In this document: positions 29,540 through 39,015 of the stretch, in pieces
Position numbering within the stretch: the stretch's first letter is position 1
How the letters are laid out: each line of letters begins with the position of its first letter
Origin: Enterobacter cancerogenus
Lineage (GTDB): Bacteria; Pseudomonadota; Gammaproteobacteria; Enterobacterales; Enterobacteriaceae
Assembly: GCF_019047785.1 (NCBI RefSeq)
Contig: NZ_CP077290.1
Span: forward strand, 930,001 to 994,000
DNA length: 64,000 nt
Direction: 5' to 3'
Made by a program: the position numbers and the translations under genes
Notes under the pieces: generated by a model
The model's input: the letters and a program-made list of their open reading frames with translations, nothing else
What the model was told of the DNA's origin: nothing
The model's database searches: none

Positions 29540-29573
29540 CCCTCACCCCGGCCCTCTCCCACAGGGAGAGGGA
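29540..29573. repeat. dispersed-repeat-like hairpin after ssuB
   Basis: CCCTCTCCC (29552-29560), ACA and GGGAGAGGG (29564-29572) form a perfect 9-bp stem, preceded by CCTCACCCCGG. I recognise this as a motif that recurs in intergenic regions of gamma-proteobacteria. It differs from the REP next to it. Confidence 0.6.
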
Positions 29574-29584
29574 GAAAACCCTAT

Positions 29585-29623
29585 GTAGGCCCGGTAAGCG
29601 CAGCGCCACCGGGCAATTTTTTT
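29585..29623 (+). repeat. REP element with T run between ssuB and pepN
   Basis: GCCCGGT (29589-29595) and ACCGGGC (29608-29614) enclose a CGCAGCG-rich loop, as in REP sequences. On the plus strand it is followed by seven T, so it could also end ssuB transcription. Confidence 0.75.
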
Positions 29624-32234
29624 ACGCTAACGCTTTAGCGATCTTCTCGTACAGATCGCCAGACAGGTTTTCCAGCCCTTTCAGCTGCTCCAGCGCGGCG
29701 CGCATTTTCGCCTGACGCTCGGCATCATAACGCTTCAGGCGGATCAGCGGCTCAATCAGACGTGACGCCACCTGCGGGTTACGGCTGTTCAGCTCGGTCA
29801 GCATTTCAACCATAAACTGATAACCGCTGCCGTCTTCGGCGTGGAACGCTGCCGGGTTGGCGCTGGCAAACGCGCCAATCAGAGAACGTACGCGGTTCGG
29901 ATTGCTCATGGTGAAGGAGCGGTGCTTCAGCAGGCTGCGCACGGTGCTCAGCACATCTGCCGACGGGCTGGTGGCCTGCAGAACAAACCACTTGTCCATC
30001 ACCAGGCCGTCCTGATGCCATTTGTCATCGTACTCCTGCATCAGCGCATCGCGACACGGCAGTTCGGCAGCAACGCTTGCCGCCAGCGCCGCCAGCGCAT
30101 CGGTCATGTTGTCCGCCTCGTGATACTGTTTGCTCACCAGCGTATTCGCCAGCTCGACGTCACCGAAGGCCAGGTAGCGCAGGCAGGTGTTACGCAGGGA
30201 GCGCTTACCGATGTCCTCATGCTCTACGCGATAGGCATCCAGCTTGTTGAGGTTGTAAATCGCCAGGAATTCGTCTGCCAGCTCGGTCGCCAAAGTGCGG
30301 GTCAGCGCTTCGCGAACGGTCACGATCGCAATCGGGTCGATGATGTCGAACAGCTCAGCGATTTCACTGGCAGAAGGCAGCGTCAGAATTTCCGCCGCCA
30401 GGGCCGGATCGATCTGCTCATCGAGCAGGATGGCACGGAACGCGTCGGCCACATGCACCGGCAGCGTCAGCGGTTGGCCCTGCTGGTAACGGTTGACGTT
30501 GAGCTTAATGTAGGTTGCCAGCAGGCTTTGTGCCGCATCCCAGCGAGAGAAGTCATTGCGCGCGTGACGCATCAGGAACGTCAGCTGCTGATCGCTCCAC
30601 TTGTACTCCAGCTTGACCGGGGCAGAGAATTCGCACAGCAGCGCTGGCACCGGCTGGAAGTAAACGTTATCGAAGATAAAGGTCTGCTCTGCCTGGGTAA
30701 CGTTCAGCACGTGGTGCACCGGATGGCCGCCCTTCTGCAGCGGGATGACGTTCCCTTCGTTATCGTACAGCTCAATGCTGAACGGAATGTGCAGCGGGTG
30801 TTTCTCTTCCTGCTCAGCCGTTGGCGGCGTGCGCTGGCTGATGGTCAGAGAATACTGCTCGGTTTCCGGGTTGTAGTCGTCTTTTACGCTCACAATCGGC
30901 GTACCGGCCTGGCTGTACCAGCGGCGGAAATGAGACAGGTCGACGTTTGAGGCATCTTCCATCGCCTGCACGAAGTCGTCGCAGGTGGCGGCACTGCCGT
31001 CGTGACGTTCGAAGTAGAGCTGCATCCCTTTCTGGAAATTCTCTTCGCCCAGCAGGGTGTGGATCATGCGGATGATTTCAGCGCCCTTCTCATACACCGT
31101 CAGGGTGTAGAAGTTGTTCATCTCAATCACTTTGTCCGGACGAATCGGGTGCGCCATCGGACTGGCATCTTCGGCAAATTGCAGGCCGCGCATGGTGCGC
31201 ACGTTGTTGATGCGGTTAACCGCACGCGAACCCAGATCGGAGCTGAACTCCTGATCGCGGAACACGGTTAAGCCCTCTTTCAGGCTCAGCTGGAACCAGT
31301 CGCGGCAGGTCACACGGTTACCGGTCCAGTTGTGGAAATATTCGTGGCCAATGACGCGTTCGATATCCAGGTAATCTTTATCGGTCGCGGTATCGGTACG
31401 CGCCAGCACATATTTCGAGTTAAAGACGTTAAGACCTTTGTTCTCCATCGCCCCCATGTTGAAGAAGTCGACGGCGACGATCATGTAGATGTCGAGGTCG
31501 TATTCGAGGCCAAAACGCTCCTCGTCCCACTTCATGGAGTTGATAAGCGAGGTCATCGCCCACGGCGCACGATCGAGGTTGCCACGGTCAACGAACAGTT
31601 CCAGCGCCACGTCGCGTCCGGAGCGGGTTTTAAAGGTGTCGCGCAGCACGTCGAAATCGCCCGCCACCAGCGCAAACAGGTAGCATGGTTTCGGGAACGG
31701 ATCCTGCCACTGTACCCAGTGACGTCCGTTTTCCAGCTCACCCTCGCCCACACGGTTACCGTTGGAGAGCAGGAACGGATAGAGAGTTTTATCGGCGATG
31801 ATTTTGGTGGTGAAGCGCGCCAGAACGTCCGGGCGATCCAGATACCAGGTAATGTGGCGGAAACCTTCCGCTTCACACTGGGTGCACAGCGCCACGCCTG
31901 ACTGGTAAAGCCCTTCCAGCGCGGTGTTGGCGGCAGGGCTAATTTCATTCACGATGCGCAGGGTAAAGCGTTCAGGCAGGTTGTTAATGACCAGCTGATT
32001 GTCTTCTTCTTTATAGTCGGTCCAGGCGGCGTCATTAATATGCAGAGAAACCAGCGTCAGGTCTTCACCATCAAGACGCAGCGGGACGGCCGTCGCGCTC
32101 TGACGCGTCACCTGGCTTACCGCCGTTACAACGGTTTTAGTGGCATCCAGGTCAAAAGTCAGATCGATATCGCTAATCAGGTATTCCGGCGCACGGTAGT
32201 CGTGGCGGTATTTGGCTTGAGGCTGTTGTGTCAT
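29622..32234 (-). CDS. pepN: aminopeptidase N
   Basis: An 870-residue M1 zinc metallopeptidase, the main cytosolic aminopeptidase. The exopeptidase motif GAMEN (MGAMENKGLNVF, near residue 261) and the zinc motif HEYFH (near 297) with the downstream glutamate in LTVFRDQEFSSD are present. N-terminal beta-saddle, catalytic, beta-sandwich and C-terminal helical domains fit the full family length. It is divergent from pncB, with about 250 bp between the two starts. Confidence 0.98.
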   Translation of the reverse strand: MTQQPQAKYRHDYRAPEYLISDIDLTFDLDATKTVVTAVSQVTRQSATAVPLRLDGEDLTLVSLHINDAAWTDYKEEDNQLVINNLPERFTLRIVNEISPAANTALEGLYQSGVALCTQCEAEGFRHITWYLDRPDVLARFTTKIIADKTLYPFLLSNGNRVGEGELENGRHWVQWQDPFPKPCYLFALVAGDFDVLRDTFKTRSGRDVALELFVDRGNLDRAPWAMTSLINSMKWDEERFGLEYDLDIYMIVAVDFFNMGAMENKGLNVFNSKYVLARTDTATDKDYLDIERVIGHEYFHNWTGNRVTCRDWFQLSLKEGLTVFRDQEFSSDLGSRAVNRINNVRTMRGLQFAEDASPMAHPIRPDKVIEMNNFYTLTVYEKGAEIIRMIHTLLGEENFQKGMQLYFERHDGSAATCDDFVQAMEDASNVDLSHFRRWYSQAGTPIVSVKDDYNPETEQYSLTISQRTPPTAEQEEKHPLHIPFSIELYDNEGNVIPLQKGGHPVHHVLNVTQAEQTFIFDNVYFQPVPALLCEFSAPVKLEYKWSDQQLTFLMRHARNDFSRWDAAQSLLATYIKLNVNRYQQGQPLTLPVHVADAFRAILLDEQIDPALAAEILTLPSASEIAELFDIIDPIAIVTVREALTRTLATELADEFLAIYNLNKLDAYRVEHEDIGKRSLRNTCLRYLAFGDVELANTLVSKQYHEADNMTDALAALAASVAAELPCRDALMQEYDDKWHQDGLVMDKWFVLQATSPSADVLSTVRSLLKHRSFTMSNPNRVRSLIGAFASANPAAFHAEDGSGYQFMVEMLTELNSRNPQVASRLIEPLIRLKRYDAERQAKMRAALEQLKGLENLSGDLYEKIAKALA

Positions 32235-32405
32235 AGAAAACCTTATGCATCGTTTGTCGAGTAACGTTTCAATATATTCCTGTTGCGTAAAACGCGCTAC
32301 GCAGAATGTTCATCTTTTCAGTTACAAACCGCTTTTTCGCTACATTTATTTAACAGGGGCACGAAATGCGCTCGACCCTAAAGTCAGCTTATGTTGTGAT
32401 CGGGG

Positions 32406-32433
32406 TTCAATAAATCACTAAACAAGGTATACT
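32406..32433 (+). promoter_or_regulatory. candidate pncB promoter
   Basis: TATACT at 32428-32433 is a good -10 element. A weak -35 (TTCAAT at 32406-32411) lies 16 bp upstream. The NadR box starts 7 bp downstream, about where transcription should begin, fitting repression by blocking initiation. The rest of the 32235-32405 gap should hold the pepN promoter, which I cannot place. Confidence 0.55.
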
Positions 32434-32440
32434 CCGGAGT

Positions 32441-32458
32441 TGTTTAATGTACTAAACG
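32441..32458. promoter_or_regulatory. NadR box of pncB
   Basis: TGTTTAATGTACTAAACG matches the NadR operator TGTTTA-N6-TAAACA in 11 of 12 defined positions. NadR represses NAD synthesis and salvage genes when NAD is plentiful, and pncB is one of its known targets. Confidence 0.92.
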
Positions 32459-32487
32459 CTCCTGTGAGAGGATGCTACTGCGCACCT

Positions 32488-33690
32488 ATGACTCGATTCG
32501 CTTCTCCTGTTCTGCATACGTTGCTGGATACCGACGCGTATAAACTGCATATGCAGCAAGCCGTTTTTCACCATTACCATGACGTTCAGGTTGCGGCTGA
32601 GTTTCGCTGCCGGGGCGACGACTTGCTGGGTATCTACGCAGATTCCATTCGTGAGCAGGTCGATGCCATGCGGCATCTGGCGCTGCAGGACGACGAATAT
32701 CACTGGCTTTCGGGCCTGCCTTTCTTCCACGCCGATTACCTGAACTGGCTGCGCGAGTTCCGCTATAACCCCGATCAGGTGACCGTGACCAATGACAATG
32801 GCAAGCTGGACATTCGCCTTGAAGGCCCGTGGCGTGAAGTCATTATGTGGGAAGTGCCGCTGCTGGCCGTCATCAGTGAACTGGCCCACCGCTACCGCTC
32901 GCCCGACACCGGCGTTGAGCAGGCGATTGCTTCGCTTGAACATAAACTCGTTGAATTCTCGCATCTGACCGAAGGGCTGGATATGTCCCGCTTCCGTCTG
33001 ATGGACTTCGGCACGCGCCGCCGTTTCTCCCGCGAGGTACAGCAAGCCATTGTTGAGCGTCTGAAGCAGGAACCGTGGTTTGTAGGCACCAGCAATTATG
33101 ACCTGGCCCGTCGTCTGGATCTGACCCCCATGGGCACCCAGGCACACGAATGGTTCCAGGCACACCAGCAGATCAGCCCCGATCTTGCCAACAGCCAGCG
33201 CGCTGCGCTTGCCGCCTGGCTGGACGAGTACCCTGACCAGCTGGGTATCGCCCTCACCGACTGCATTACCATGGACGCGTTCCTGCGTGACTTTGGTCCT
33301 GAGTTTGCACAACGCTATCAGGGCTTGCGTCATGACTCCGGCGACCCGGTTGAATGGGGCGAGAAGGCCATCGCCCATTACCAAAAATTGGGCATCGACC
33401 CAATGAGCAAGGTGCTGGTCTTCTCCGATAACCTCGATCTGGCGAAAGCCGTCGACCTTTATCGCCACTTCTCTTCCCGAGTGAACCTGAGTTTCGGTAT
33501 CGGGACCCGTTTGACCTGTGATATCCCACAGGTAAAACCGCTGAACATCGTCATAAAGCTGGTGGAATGTAACGGCAAGCCGGTGGCAAAACTCTCTGAC
33601 AGCCCGGGCAAAACCATCTGTCACGACAAAGCATTTGTCCGCGCCCTGCGCGAAGCCTTCGATCTGCCGCAGGTTAAAAAAGCAAGCTGA
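32488..33690 (+). CDS. pncB: nicotinate phosphoribosyltransferase
   Basis: Makes nicotinate mononucleotide from nicotinate and PRPP with ATP hydrolysis, in NAD salvage. At 400 residues it equals the E. coli enzyme. The phosphorylated histidine region is visible in [11 protein letters not shown] and the substrate-binding loop in [13 protein letters not shown] near residue 290. I choose the ATG at 32488 ([20 protein letters not shown]). An earlier in-frame start overlaps the NadR box and is not credible. A hairpin follows the stop. Confidence 0.97.
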   Translation: MTRFASPVLHTLLDTDAYKLHMQQAVFHHYHDVQVAAEFRCRGDDLLGIYADSIREQVDAMRHLALQDDEYHWLSGLPFFHADYLNWLREFRYNPDQVTVTNDNGKLDIRLEGPWREVIMWEVPLLAVISELAHRYRSPDTGVEQAIASLEHKLVEFSHLTEGLDMSRFRLMDFGTRRRFSREVQQAIVERLKQEPWFVGTSNYDLARRLDLTPMGTQAHEWFQAHQQISPDLANSQRAALAAWLDEYPDQLGIALTDCITMDAFLRDFGPEFAQRYQGLRHDSGDPVEWGEKAIAHYQKLGIDPMSKVLVFSDNLDLAKAVDLYRHFSSRVNLSFGIGTRLTCDIPQVKPLNIVIKLVECNGKPVAKLSDSPGKTICHDKAFVRALREAFDLPQVKKAS

Positions 33691-33696
33691 CCGCCT

Positions 33697-33730
33697 CAGG
33701 GAGCCTTTCAGGCTCCCTCTCACCTTATTT
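33697..33730 (+). terminator. pncB terminator
   Basis: AGGGAGCCT (33698-33706), TTC and AGGCTCCCT (33710-33718) form a perfect 9-bp stem 7 bp after the stop. A T-rich but interrupted tract follows. Confidence 0.75.
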
Positions 33731-33858
33731 ATTTCTGATTTCTTCTCTTTTGACTGCGAAATCTGCTTGTCTGATGGCGGATGCCAGGTAACATAGATAT
33801 CCCCCCTATAAGGGCGGACAAGTGTTTATTTTTTCCGACTATTAACAGAGAGAATATT

Positions 33859-35259
33859 ATGAGCGTTGTGCCTGTAGCCGACGTACTCCAGGGCCGTGTC
33901 GCCGTTGACCAAGAAGTCACCGTGCGCGGATGGGTGCGTACTCGCCGAGATTCTAAAGCTGGCATCTCCTTCCTCGCCGTCTATGACGGTTCCTGCTTTG
34001 ATCCTGTACAGGCCGTCATCAATAATTCTCTGCCCAATTACAATGATGACGTTCTGCACCTGACAACGGGTTGTTCCGTTATTGTCACCGGCGTGGTTGT
34101 GGCATCGCCTGGTCAGGGTCAGAGTTTCGAAATTCAGGCTTCCGCTATCGAAGTCACGGGCTGGGTTGAAGATCCTGATACCTACCCGATGGCGGCAAAA
34201 CGCCACAGCATTGAGTATCTGCGTGAAGTGGCGCACCTGCGTCCGCGCACCAACCTGATTGGGGCGGTTGCCCGCGTGCGTCACACGCTGGCGCAGGCGC
34301 TGCATCGCTTCTTCGACGAGCAGGGTTATTTCTGGGTTTCTACCCCGCTTATCACCGCGTCTGACACCGAAGGTGCCGGCGAAATGTTCCGCGTTTCAAC
34401 GCTGGATATGGAAAACCTGCCGCGCACGCCGGAAGGCAAAGTGGATTACGACAAAGACTTCTTCGGAAAAGAAGCCTTCCTGACGGTGTCCGGCCAGCTC
34501 AACGGCGAAACCTACGCCTGTGCGCTGTCTAAAATCTACACCTTCGGCCCAACCTTCCGTGCCGAAAACTCCAACACCAGCCGCCACCTGGCGGAGTTCT
34601 GGATGCTGGAGCCAGAAGTGGCTTTCGCGGATCTGAATGACGTAGCAGGTCTGGCAGAAGCCATGCTGAAGTACGTGTTCAAAGCGGTTCTTGAAGAACG
34701 TGCTGATGATATGAAATTCTTCGCTGAACGCGTGGATAACGACGCGATTGCCCGTCTTGAGCGTTTCGTTTCCGCTGACTTTGCGCAGGTGGATTACACC
34801 GATGCGGTTGCTATCCTCGAAAAATGCGGCGAGAAGTTTGAGAACCCGGTTTACTGGGGCGTTGACCTCTCCTCCGAACACGAGCGTTATCTGGCAGAGA
34901 AACACTTCAAAGCACCGGTGGTTGTGAAAAACTATCCGAAAGACATTAAGGCCTTCTACATGCGCCTTAACGAAGACGGTAAAACCGTGGCAGCGATGGA
35001 CGTGCTTGCGCCGGGCATCGGCGAAATCATCGGCGGTTCTCAGCGTGAAGAGCGTCTGGACGTGCTGGACGCCCGTATGGAAGAGATGGGGCTTAACCCT
35101 GCTGACTACGGCTGGTATCGCGATCTGCGTCGTTACGGCACCGTTCCGCACTCCGGTTTTGGCCTTGGCTTTGAACGTCTTATTGCCTACGTCACCGGTG
35201 TACAGAACGTGCGTGATGTGATTCCTTTCCCACGCACGCCGCGTAACGCCAGTTTCTAA
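33859..35259 (+). CDS. asnS: asparagine--tRNA ligase
   Basis: A 466-residue class IIb aminoacyl-tRNA synthetase charging tRNA-Asn. The N-terminal OB-fold anticodon-binding domain (about 1-115) precedes the catalytic core. Motif 2 ([21 protein letters not shown], near residue 235) and motif 3 (GFGLGFERL, near 433) are present. The ATG at 33859 gives [12 protein letters not shown], as in E. coli; an upstream in-frame start is a leader artefact. A strong hairpin follows the stop. Confidence 0.98.
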   Translation: MSVVPVADVLQGRVAVDQEVTVRGWVRTRRDSKAGISFLAVYDGSCFDPVQAVINNSLPNYNDDVLHLTTGCSVIVTGVVVASPGQGQSFEIQASAIEVTGWVEDPDTYPMAAKRHSIEYLREVAHLRPRTNLIGAVARVRHTLAQALHRFFDEQGYFWVSTPLITASDTEGAGEMFRVSTLDMENLPRTPEGKVDYDKDFFGKEAFLTVSGQLNGETYACALSKIYTFGPTFRAENSNTSRHLAEFWMLEPEVAFADLNDVAGLAEAMLKYVFKAVLEERADDMKFFAERVDNDAIARLERFVSADFAQVDYTDAVAILEKCGEKFENPVYWGVDLSSEHERYLAEKHFKAPVVVKNYPKDIKAFYMRLNEDGKTVAAMDVLAPGIGEIIGGSQREERLDVLDARMEEMGLNPADYGWYRDLRRYGTVPHSGFGLGFERLIAYVTGVQNVRDVIPFPRTPRNASF

Positions 35260-35275
35260 TCGCGTTATTAATGAT

Positions 35276-35306
35276 AATGGCCAGCACATGCTGGCCATTA
35301 TTTTAT
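35276..35306 (+). terminator. asnS terminator
   Basis: AATGGCCAGCA (35276-35286) and TGCTGGCCATT (35289-35299) form a perfect 11-bp inverted repeat followed by a T-rich tract. Confidence 0.9.
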
Positions 35307-35377
35307 TCTGCAATGTCAATTTTCGTCAGGTCAAAGTCAGCTTGCTTAAGCTGCAACCCCGTCAAATCCCCTGCTTG

Positions 35378-35404
35378 TTACGTTTTATTTCCACGAAACA
35401 TCTG
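35378..35404. promoter_or_regulatory. candidate distal OmpR site (F4-like) of ompF
   Basis: The stretch starting GTTACGTTTTATTTCCACG and ending GAAACATCT contains the GTTAC...GAAACATCT pattern of OmpR-binding sequences. It lies about 353-379 bp upstream of the expected ompF transcription start, the position of the F4 repression site in E. coli, where OmpR-P bound at F4 and at the promoter closes a loop under high osmolarity. Confidence 0.6.
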
Positions 35405-35430
35405 CGAACAAAAAATAAACCACAGTCTTA

Positions 35431-35496
35431 TTGTGCTTATTGAATTCTTAAGCAATAGCACAAAATTAACGCCATTATGCAGCCTTCCGGAAGGCT
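35431..35496. other. two inverted repeats in the asnS-ompF gap
   Basis: TTGTGCT (35431-35437) pairs with AGCACAA (35457-35463), with a further ATTG/CAAT inside. Separately, AGCCTTCCGGAAGGCT (35481-35496) is a perfect palindrome. Neither is followed by a T run on either strand. They lie between the distal and proximal OmpR regions. I see no gene in 35307-35660. Confidence 0.5.
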
Positions 35497-35659
35497 ATTC
35501 GTGGTCATAAGAAAAGATGTACCGTTTAACTTCTGTTTATATGAAATCCTTTTATCGAAAATAAATATAAGCATTTCATATATATAGGAATGAAAACGCT
35601 GTTTATTTAGGCAATCAGTTCTGAAGTTTGAGGTGGTTCACAAAGTTCCCGAAAATACA

Positions 35660-35866
35660 CAAATTCTTACACATTATTTCTTTTTGTTACTGAATATTGA
35701 GGATTGTAGCACTTTCAGGCTAGCGAAACGGTTCTATGAATGGAAAGATGCCTGTCAGACACATAAAGACACCTAACTCTCATCAATAGTTCCGGAAATA
35801 TTTATTGACAGAATTTATTGGCGGCAGTGGCGAGTGTCATAAAAAAACCAATGAGGGTAATAAATA
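35660..35866 (+). promoter_or_regulatory. ompF promoter, OmpR sites F1-F3 and leader
   Basis: The sequence aligns with the E. coli ompF control region. OmpR boxes lie around 35665-35715 (TTACACATTATTTCTTTTTG...), GTAGCACTTTCA and TAGCGAAAC are conserved, and AAAGAT (35744-35749) is the -10 element. The expected start is near 35757, giving a 110-nt leader. The region from about 35829 to the start codon (GTGTCATAAAAAAACC, ATGAGGGTAATAAATA) corresponds to the pairing target of the small RNA MicF. Confidence 0.85.
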
Positions 35867-36925
35867 ATGATGAAGCGCAATATCCTGGCAGTGGTTATCC
35901 CTGCCCTGCTGGTAGCCGGTGCAGCTAACGCTGCAGAAATCTATAACAAAGACGGCAACAAATTAGATCTTTACGGGAAAGCTGTTGGCCTGCATTACTT
36001 CTCTGACAATGATGGCAACGATGGCGACATGACTTACGCGCGTCTGGGCTTCAAAGGCGAAACCCAGATCAACGACCAGCTGACCGGTTACGGCCAGTGG
36101 GAATACAACTTCCAGGGTAACAACTCTGAAGGCAGCGACGCGCAGAGCGGCAACAAAACCCGTCTGGCATTCGCAGGTCTGAAATTCGGTGACGCAGGCT
36201 CCTTCGACTACGGTCGTAACTATGGCCTGGTGTATGACGTTATCGGTATCACCGATATGCTGCCTGAGTTCGGCGGCGACACTGGCGCAAGCGATGACTT
36301 CTTCGCGGGCCGTACCGGTGGTCTGGCAACTTACCGTAACAACAACTTCTTCGGTCTGGTTGACGGTCTGAACTTCGGCGTTCAGTACCTGGGTAAAAAC
36401 GAGCGTACCGACGCTACCCGTTCTAACGGTGACGGCTGGGCAACCTCTCTGAGCTACGAGTTTGATGGCTTCGCAGTACTGGGTGCTTACGGCGCCGCTG
36501 ACCGTACCAACAACCAGCAGACTCTGGAATGGGGTAACGGTGATAAAGCTGAGCAGTGGGCGACCGGTCTGAAATACGACGCGAACAACATCTACCTGGC
36601 AGCACTGTACGGCGAAATGCAGAACGCAGCGCGTCTGGGCAGCCGTGGCTTCGCTAACAAGTCTCAGGACTTCTCTGTTGTTGCACAGTACCAGTTCGAT
36701 TTCGGCCTGCGTCCGTCCATTTCCTACTACAAATCTAAAGCGAAAGACGTAGAAGGTATCGGCGACGAAGACTTCATCAACTACATCGAAGTGGGTGCGA
36801 CTTACTACTTCAACAAAAACATGTCCACCTATGTTGACTACCAGATCAACCAGCTGAAAGACGACAACAAGCTCGGTATCAACAATGATGACACCGTTGC
36901 TCTGGGTATCGTTTACCAGTTCTAA
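35867..36925 (+). CDS. ompF: outer membrane porin OmpF
   Basis: A 352-residue general porin forming trimeric 16-stranded barrels for small hydrophilic solutes, including beta-lactams. Signal peptide residues 1-22 (ending GAANA) precede mature [16 protein letters not shown]. The constriction loop L3 carries the porin signature [11 protein letters not shown], and the C-terminus ends in Phe (GIVYQF) for Bam recognition. It is about ten residues shorter than E. coli OmpF through shorter surface loops, notably the first. The upstream OmpR and MicF regions, and synteny between asnS and aspC, support OmpF rather than OmpC. Confidence 0.95.
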   Translation: MMKRNILAVVIPALLVAGAANAAEIYNKDGNKLDLYGKAVGLHYFSDNDGNDGDMTYARLGFKGETQINDQLTGYGQWEYNFQGNNSEGSDAQSGNKTRLAFAGLKFGDAGSFDYGRNYGLVYDVIGITDMLPEFGGDTGASDDFFAGRTGGLATYRNNNFFGLVDGLNFGVQYLGKNERTDATRSNGDGWATSLSYEFDGFAVLGAYGAADRTNNQQTLEWGNGDKAEQWATGLKYDANNIYLAALYGEMQNAARLGSRGFANKSQDFSVVAQYQFDFGLRPSISYYKSKAKDVEGIGDEDFINYIEVGATYYFNKNMSTYVDYQINQLKDDNKLGINNDDTVALGIVYQF

Positions 36926-36954
36926 TCAGCACGCCACAATGTTATATGCTTAAT

Positions 36955-36983
36955 GAACAGGGCTTCGGCCCTGTTTTTTTTTG
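36955..36983 (+). terminator. ompF terminator
   Basis: ACAGGGC-TTCG-GCCCTGT, a stem closed by a stable TTCG tetraloop, is followed by nine T residues. The remaining gap to aspC (to 37109) should contain the aspC promoter; nothing else is recognised. Confidence 0.93.
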
Positions 36984-37109
36984 CCTGAAAGCAAAAAATG
37001 GCGACTTTTGAGAAGCTGCACGCTTTTCGTCGCAAACGGTTGGCATTTTGTAAATCTACCGTTAACCTGATAGCGGATTTCACTTCTGTAATCACAATGG
37101 AACTTCGTC

Positions 37110-38300
37110 ATGTTTGAGAACATTACCGCCGCTCCTGCCGACCCAATTCTGGGCCTGGCCGATCTGTTTCGTGCCGATGACCGCCCTGGCAAAATCAACC
37201 TGGGTATTGGTGTATATAAAGATGAAACCGGCAAAACACCGGTACTGACCAGCGTTAAAAAAGCGGAACAGTACCTGCTGGAAAACGAAACCACCAAGAA
37301 CTACCTCGGTATTGATGGTATCCCTGAATTTGGTCGCTGCACGCAGGAACTGCTGTTCGGTAAAGGCAGTGAGATTGTGAGCAGCAAACGCGCTCGTACA
37401 GCGCAAACGCCAGGCGGCACCGGTGCCCTGCGCGTTGCGGCGGATTTCCTGGCGAAAAACACCTCCGTTAAGCGCGTCTGGGTCAGCAACCCAAGCTGGC
37501 CAAACCATAAAAGCGTCTTTAACTCTGCGGGTCTGGAAGTGCGTGAATACGCCTACTACGATGCAGCAAACCACGCGCTGGACTTTGACGGTCTGCTGAC
37601 CAGCCTGAACGACGCGCAGGCGGGTGACGTTGTTCTGTTCCATGGCTGCTGCCATAACCCAACCGGTATCGATCCGACGCTGGAACAGTGGGAACAGCTG
37701 GCAAAACTGTCCGTTGAAAAAGGCTGGCTGCCGCTGTTCGACTTCGCCTACCAGGGCTTTGCTCGCGGGCTGGAAGAAGATGCCGAAGGCCTGCGCGCGT
37801 TCGCGGCTGTTCATCAGGAGTTGATTGTCGCAAGCTCATACTCCAAGAACTTCGGTCTGTACAATGAGCGCGTGGGTGCCTGTACGCTGGTCGCCGCCGA
37901 CGACCAGACCGTCGACCGCGCGTTCAGCCAGATGAAATCCGTGATCCGTGCAAACTACTCTAACCCACCGGCACACGGTGCCTCTGTGGTCGCGACCATC
38001 CTGAGCAACGACGCGCTGCGCGCGATCTGGGAGCAGGAGCTGAACGATATGCGCCAGCGTATCCAGCGCATGCGTCTGCTGTTTGTGAGCACGCTGGCGG
38101 AGAAAGGGGCTGACCGTGATTTCAGCTTCATCATCAAGCAAAACGGCATGTTCTCGTTCAGCGGCCTGACTAAAGAACAGGTTCTGCGTCTGCGTGAAGA
38201 GTTCGGCGTCTACGCCGTTGCCTCTGGCCGCGTAAACGTGGCGGGCATGACGCCAGATAATATGGCACCGCTGTGCGAGGCGATTGTCGCCGTTCTGTAA
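37110..38300 (+). CDS. aspC: aspartate aminotransferase
   Basis: Transaminates aspartate/2-oxoglutarate with oxaloacetate/glutamate, and also aromatic amino acids. At 396 residues it is a class I PLP aminotransferase, same length as E. coli AspC. The PLP lysine lies in [15 protein letters not shown] near residue 246. Asn in HNPTGIDP (near 183) and the C-terminal Arg in [10 protein letters not shown] (near 374) bind cofactor and substrate carboxylate. It follows ompF but is separated by a strong terminator, so it has its own promoter. It converges on gloC. Confidence 0.98.
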   Translation: MFENITAAPADPILGLADLFRADDRPGKINLGIGVYKDETGKTPVLTSVKKAEQYLLENETTKNYLGIDGIPEFGRCTQELLFGKGSEIVSSKRARTAQTPGGTGALRVAADFLAKNTSVKRVWVSNPSWPNHKSVFNSAGLEVREYAYYDAANHALDFDGLLTSLNDAQAGDVVLFHGCCHNPTGIDPTLEQWEQLAKLSVEKGWLPLFDFAYQGFARGLEEDAEGLRAFAAVHQELIVASSYSKNFGLYNERVGACTLVAADDQTVDRAFSQMKSVIRANYSNPPAHGASVVATILSNDALRAIWEQELNDMRQRIQRMRLLFVSTLAEKGADRDFSFIIKQNGMFSFSGLTKEQVLRLREEFGVYAVASGRVNVAGMTPDNMAPLCEAIVAVL

Positions 38301-38310
38301 CTCGCGCCCA

Positions 38311-38340
38311 CAAAAAAGCCTGCATATGCAGGCTTTTTTC
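38311..38340. terminator. bidirectional terminator between aspC and gloC
   Basis: Positions 38312-38339 form a perfect 28-bp palindrome: six A, GCCTGCA, then the complement ending in six T. It is an ideal two-way terminator for converging genes. Confidence 0.95.
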
Positions 38341-38347
38341 ATTCTGG

Positions 38348-38995
38348 TTACCAGACAGGCATTTCATCCTGAAGGAACGGATTGTGTACCCGTTCATAGC
38401 CCAGCGTCGACATCGGGCCGTGTCCGGGGATAAACGTCACGTCATCGCCTAACGGCAATAACTTCTGCTTAATCGACTGGATCAGCTGTCCGTGATCGCC
38501 GCGCGGAAAATCACTGCGTCCTACCCCACCTTTGAAAATCACATCGCCGGAAATCAGCAGACGCGAATGGTCATCAAAAAAGACGATATGGCCCGGCGTG
38601 TGCCCGGGACAATGCAACACCTGTAACGTCACATTCCCTACGCTTACACGATCTCCTTCGTTCAGCCAGCGATCGGGCGTCAACGGCTGACACTCATCAA
38701 GGCCAAACATGCGACTTTGGGCAGGTAACCCCTCAAGCCAGAACTCATCTTCTTTTTCCGGACCGATAACCGGCACACCGTAGTGCTGCGCCAGTTCAGC
38801 TGCTGCCCCCACGTGGTCAAGGTGACCGTGAGTGAGCAGGATCTGCATCAGCGTGACGCCGCTTGCAGCGACTTCCTGCTTGATTTTCTCAGCGTCGCCG
38901 CCGGGATCAACAAGCGCGGCCAGTTTGGTTTGCTCACACCAGATTAATGAACAGTTCTGGGAGAACGCGGTAACCGGAATAATACGATAGTTCAT
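38348..38995 (-). CDS. gloC: hydroxyacylglutathione hydrolase GloC (type II glyoxalase)
   Basis: A 215-residue metallo-beta-lactamase-fold hydrolase that releases D-lactate and glutathione from S-lactoylglutathione. The zinc motif [12 protein letters not shown] (near residue 55), the histidine in HCPGHTPGH (near 131) and the Asp in LISGDVIF (near 154) are all present. It completes methylglyoxal detoxification; mgsA, which makes methylglyoxal, is about 35 kb away in this window. It is the last of the minus-strand genes ldtD, mepK, gloC. Confidence 0.95.
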   Translation of the reverse strand: MNYRIIPVTAFSQNCSLIWCEQTKLAALVDPGGDAEKIKQEVAASGVTLMQILLTHGHLDHVGAAAELAQHYGVPVIGPEKEDEFWLEGLPAQSRMFGLDECQPLTPDRWLNEGDRVSVGNVTLQVLHCPGHTPGHIVFFDDHSRLLISGDVIFKGGVGRSDFPRGDHGQLIQSIKQKLLPLGDDVTFIPGHGPMSTLGYERVHNPFLQDEMPVW

Positions 38996-39015
38996 ACTGC
39001 TCCTGTGTTTCGTTA

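Noticed and set aside
32452..33723. A 423-codon open frame antisense to pncB
   Set aside because: Complement of the well-conserved pncB; no homology I recognise and no start signals. Similar long antisense frames lie opposite ssuD (26848-27996) and serC (62836-63900) and are rejected for the same reason.
35271..35510. Short open frame in the asnS-ompF gap
   Set aside because: It runs through the asnS terminator and the distal OmpR region, has no ribosome site and no recognisable family.
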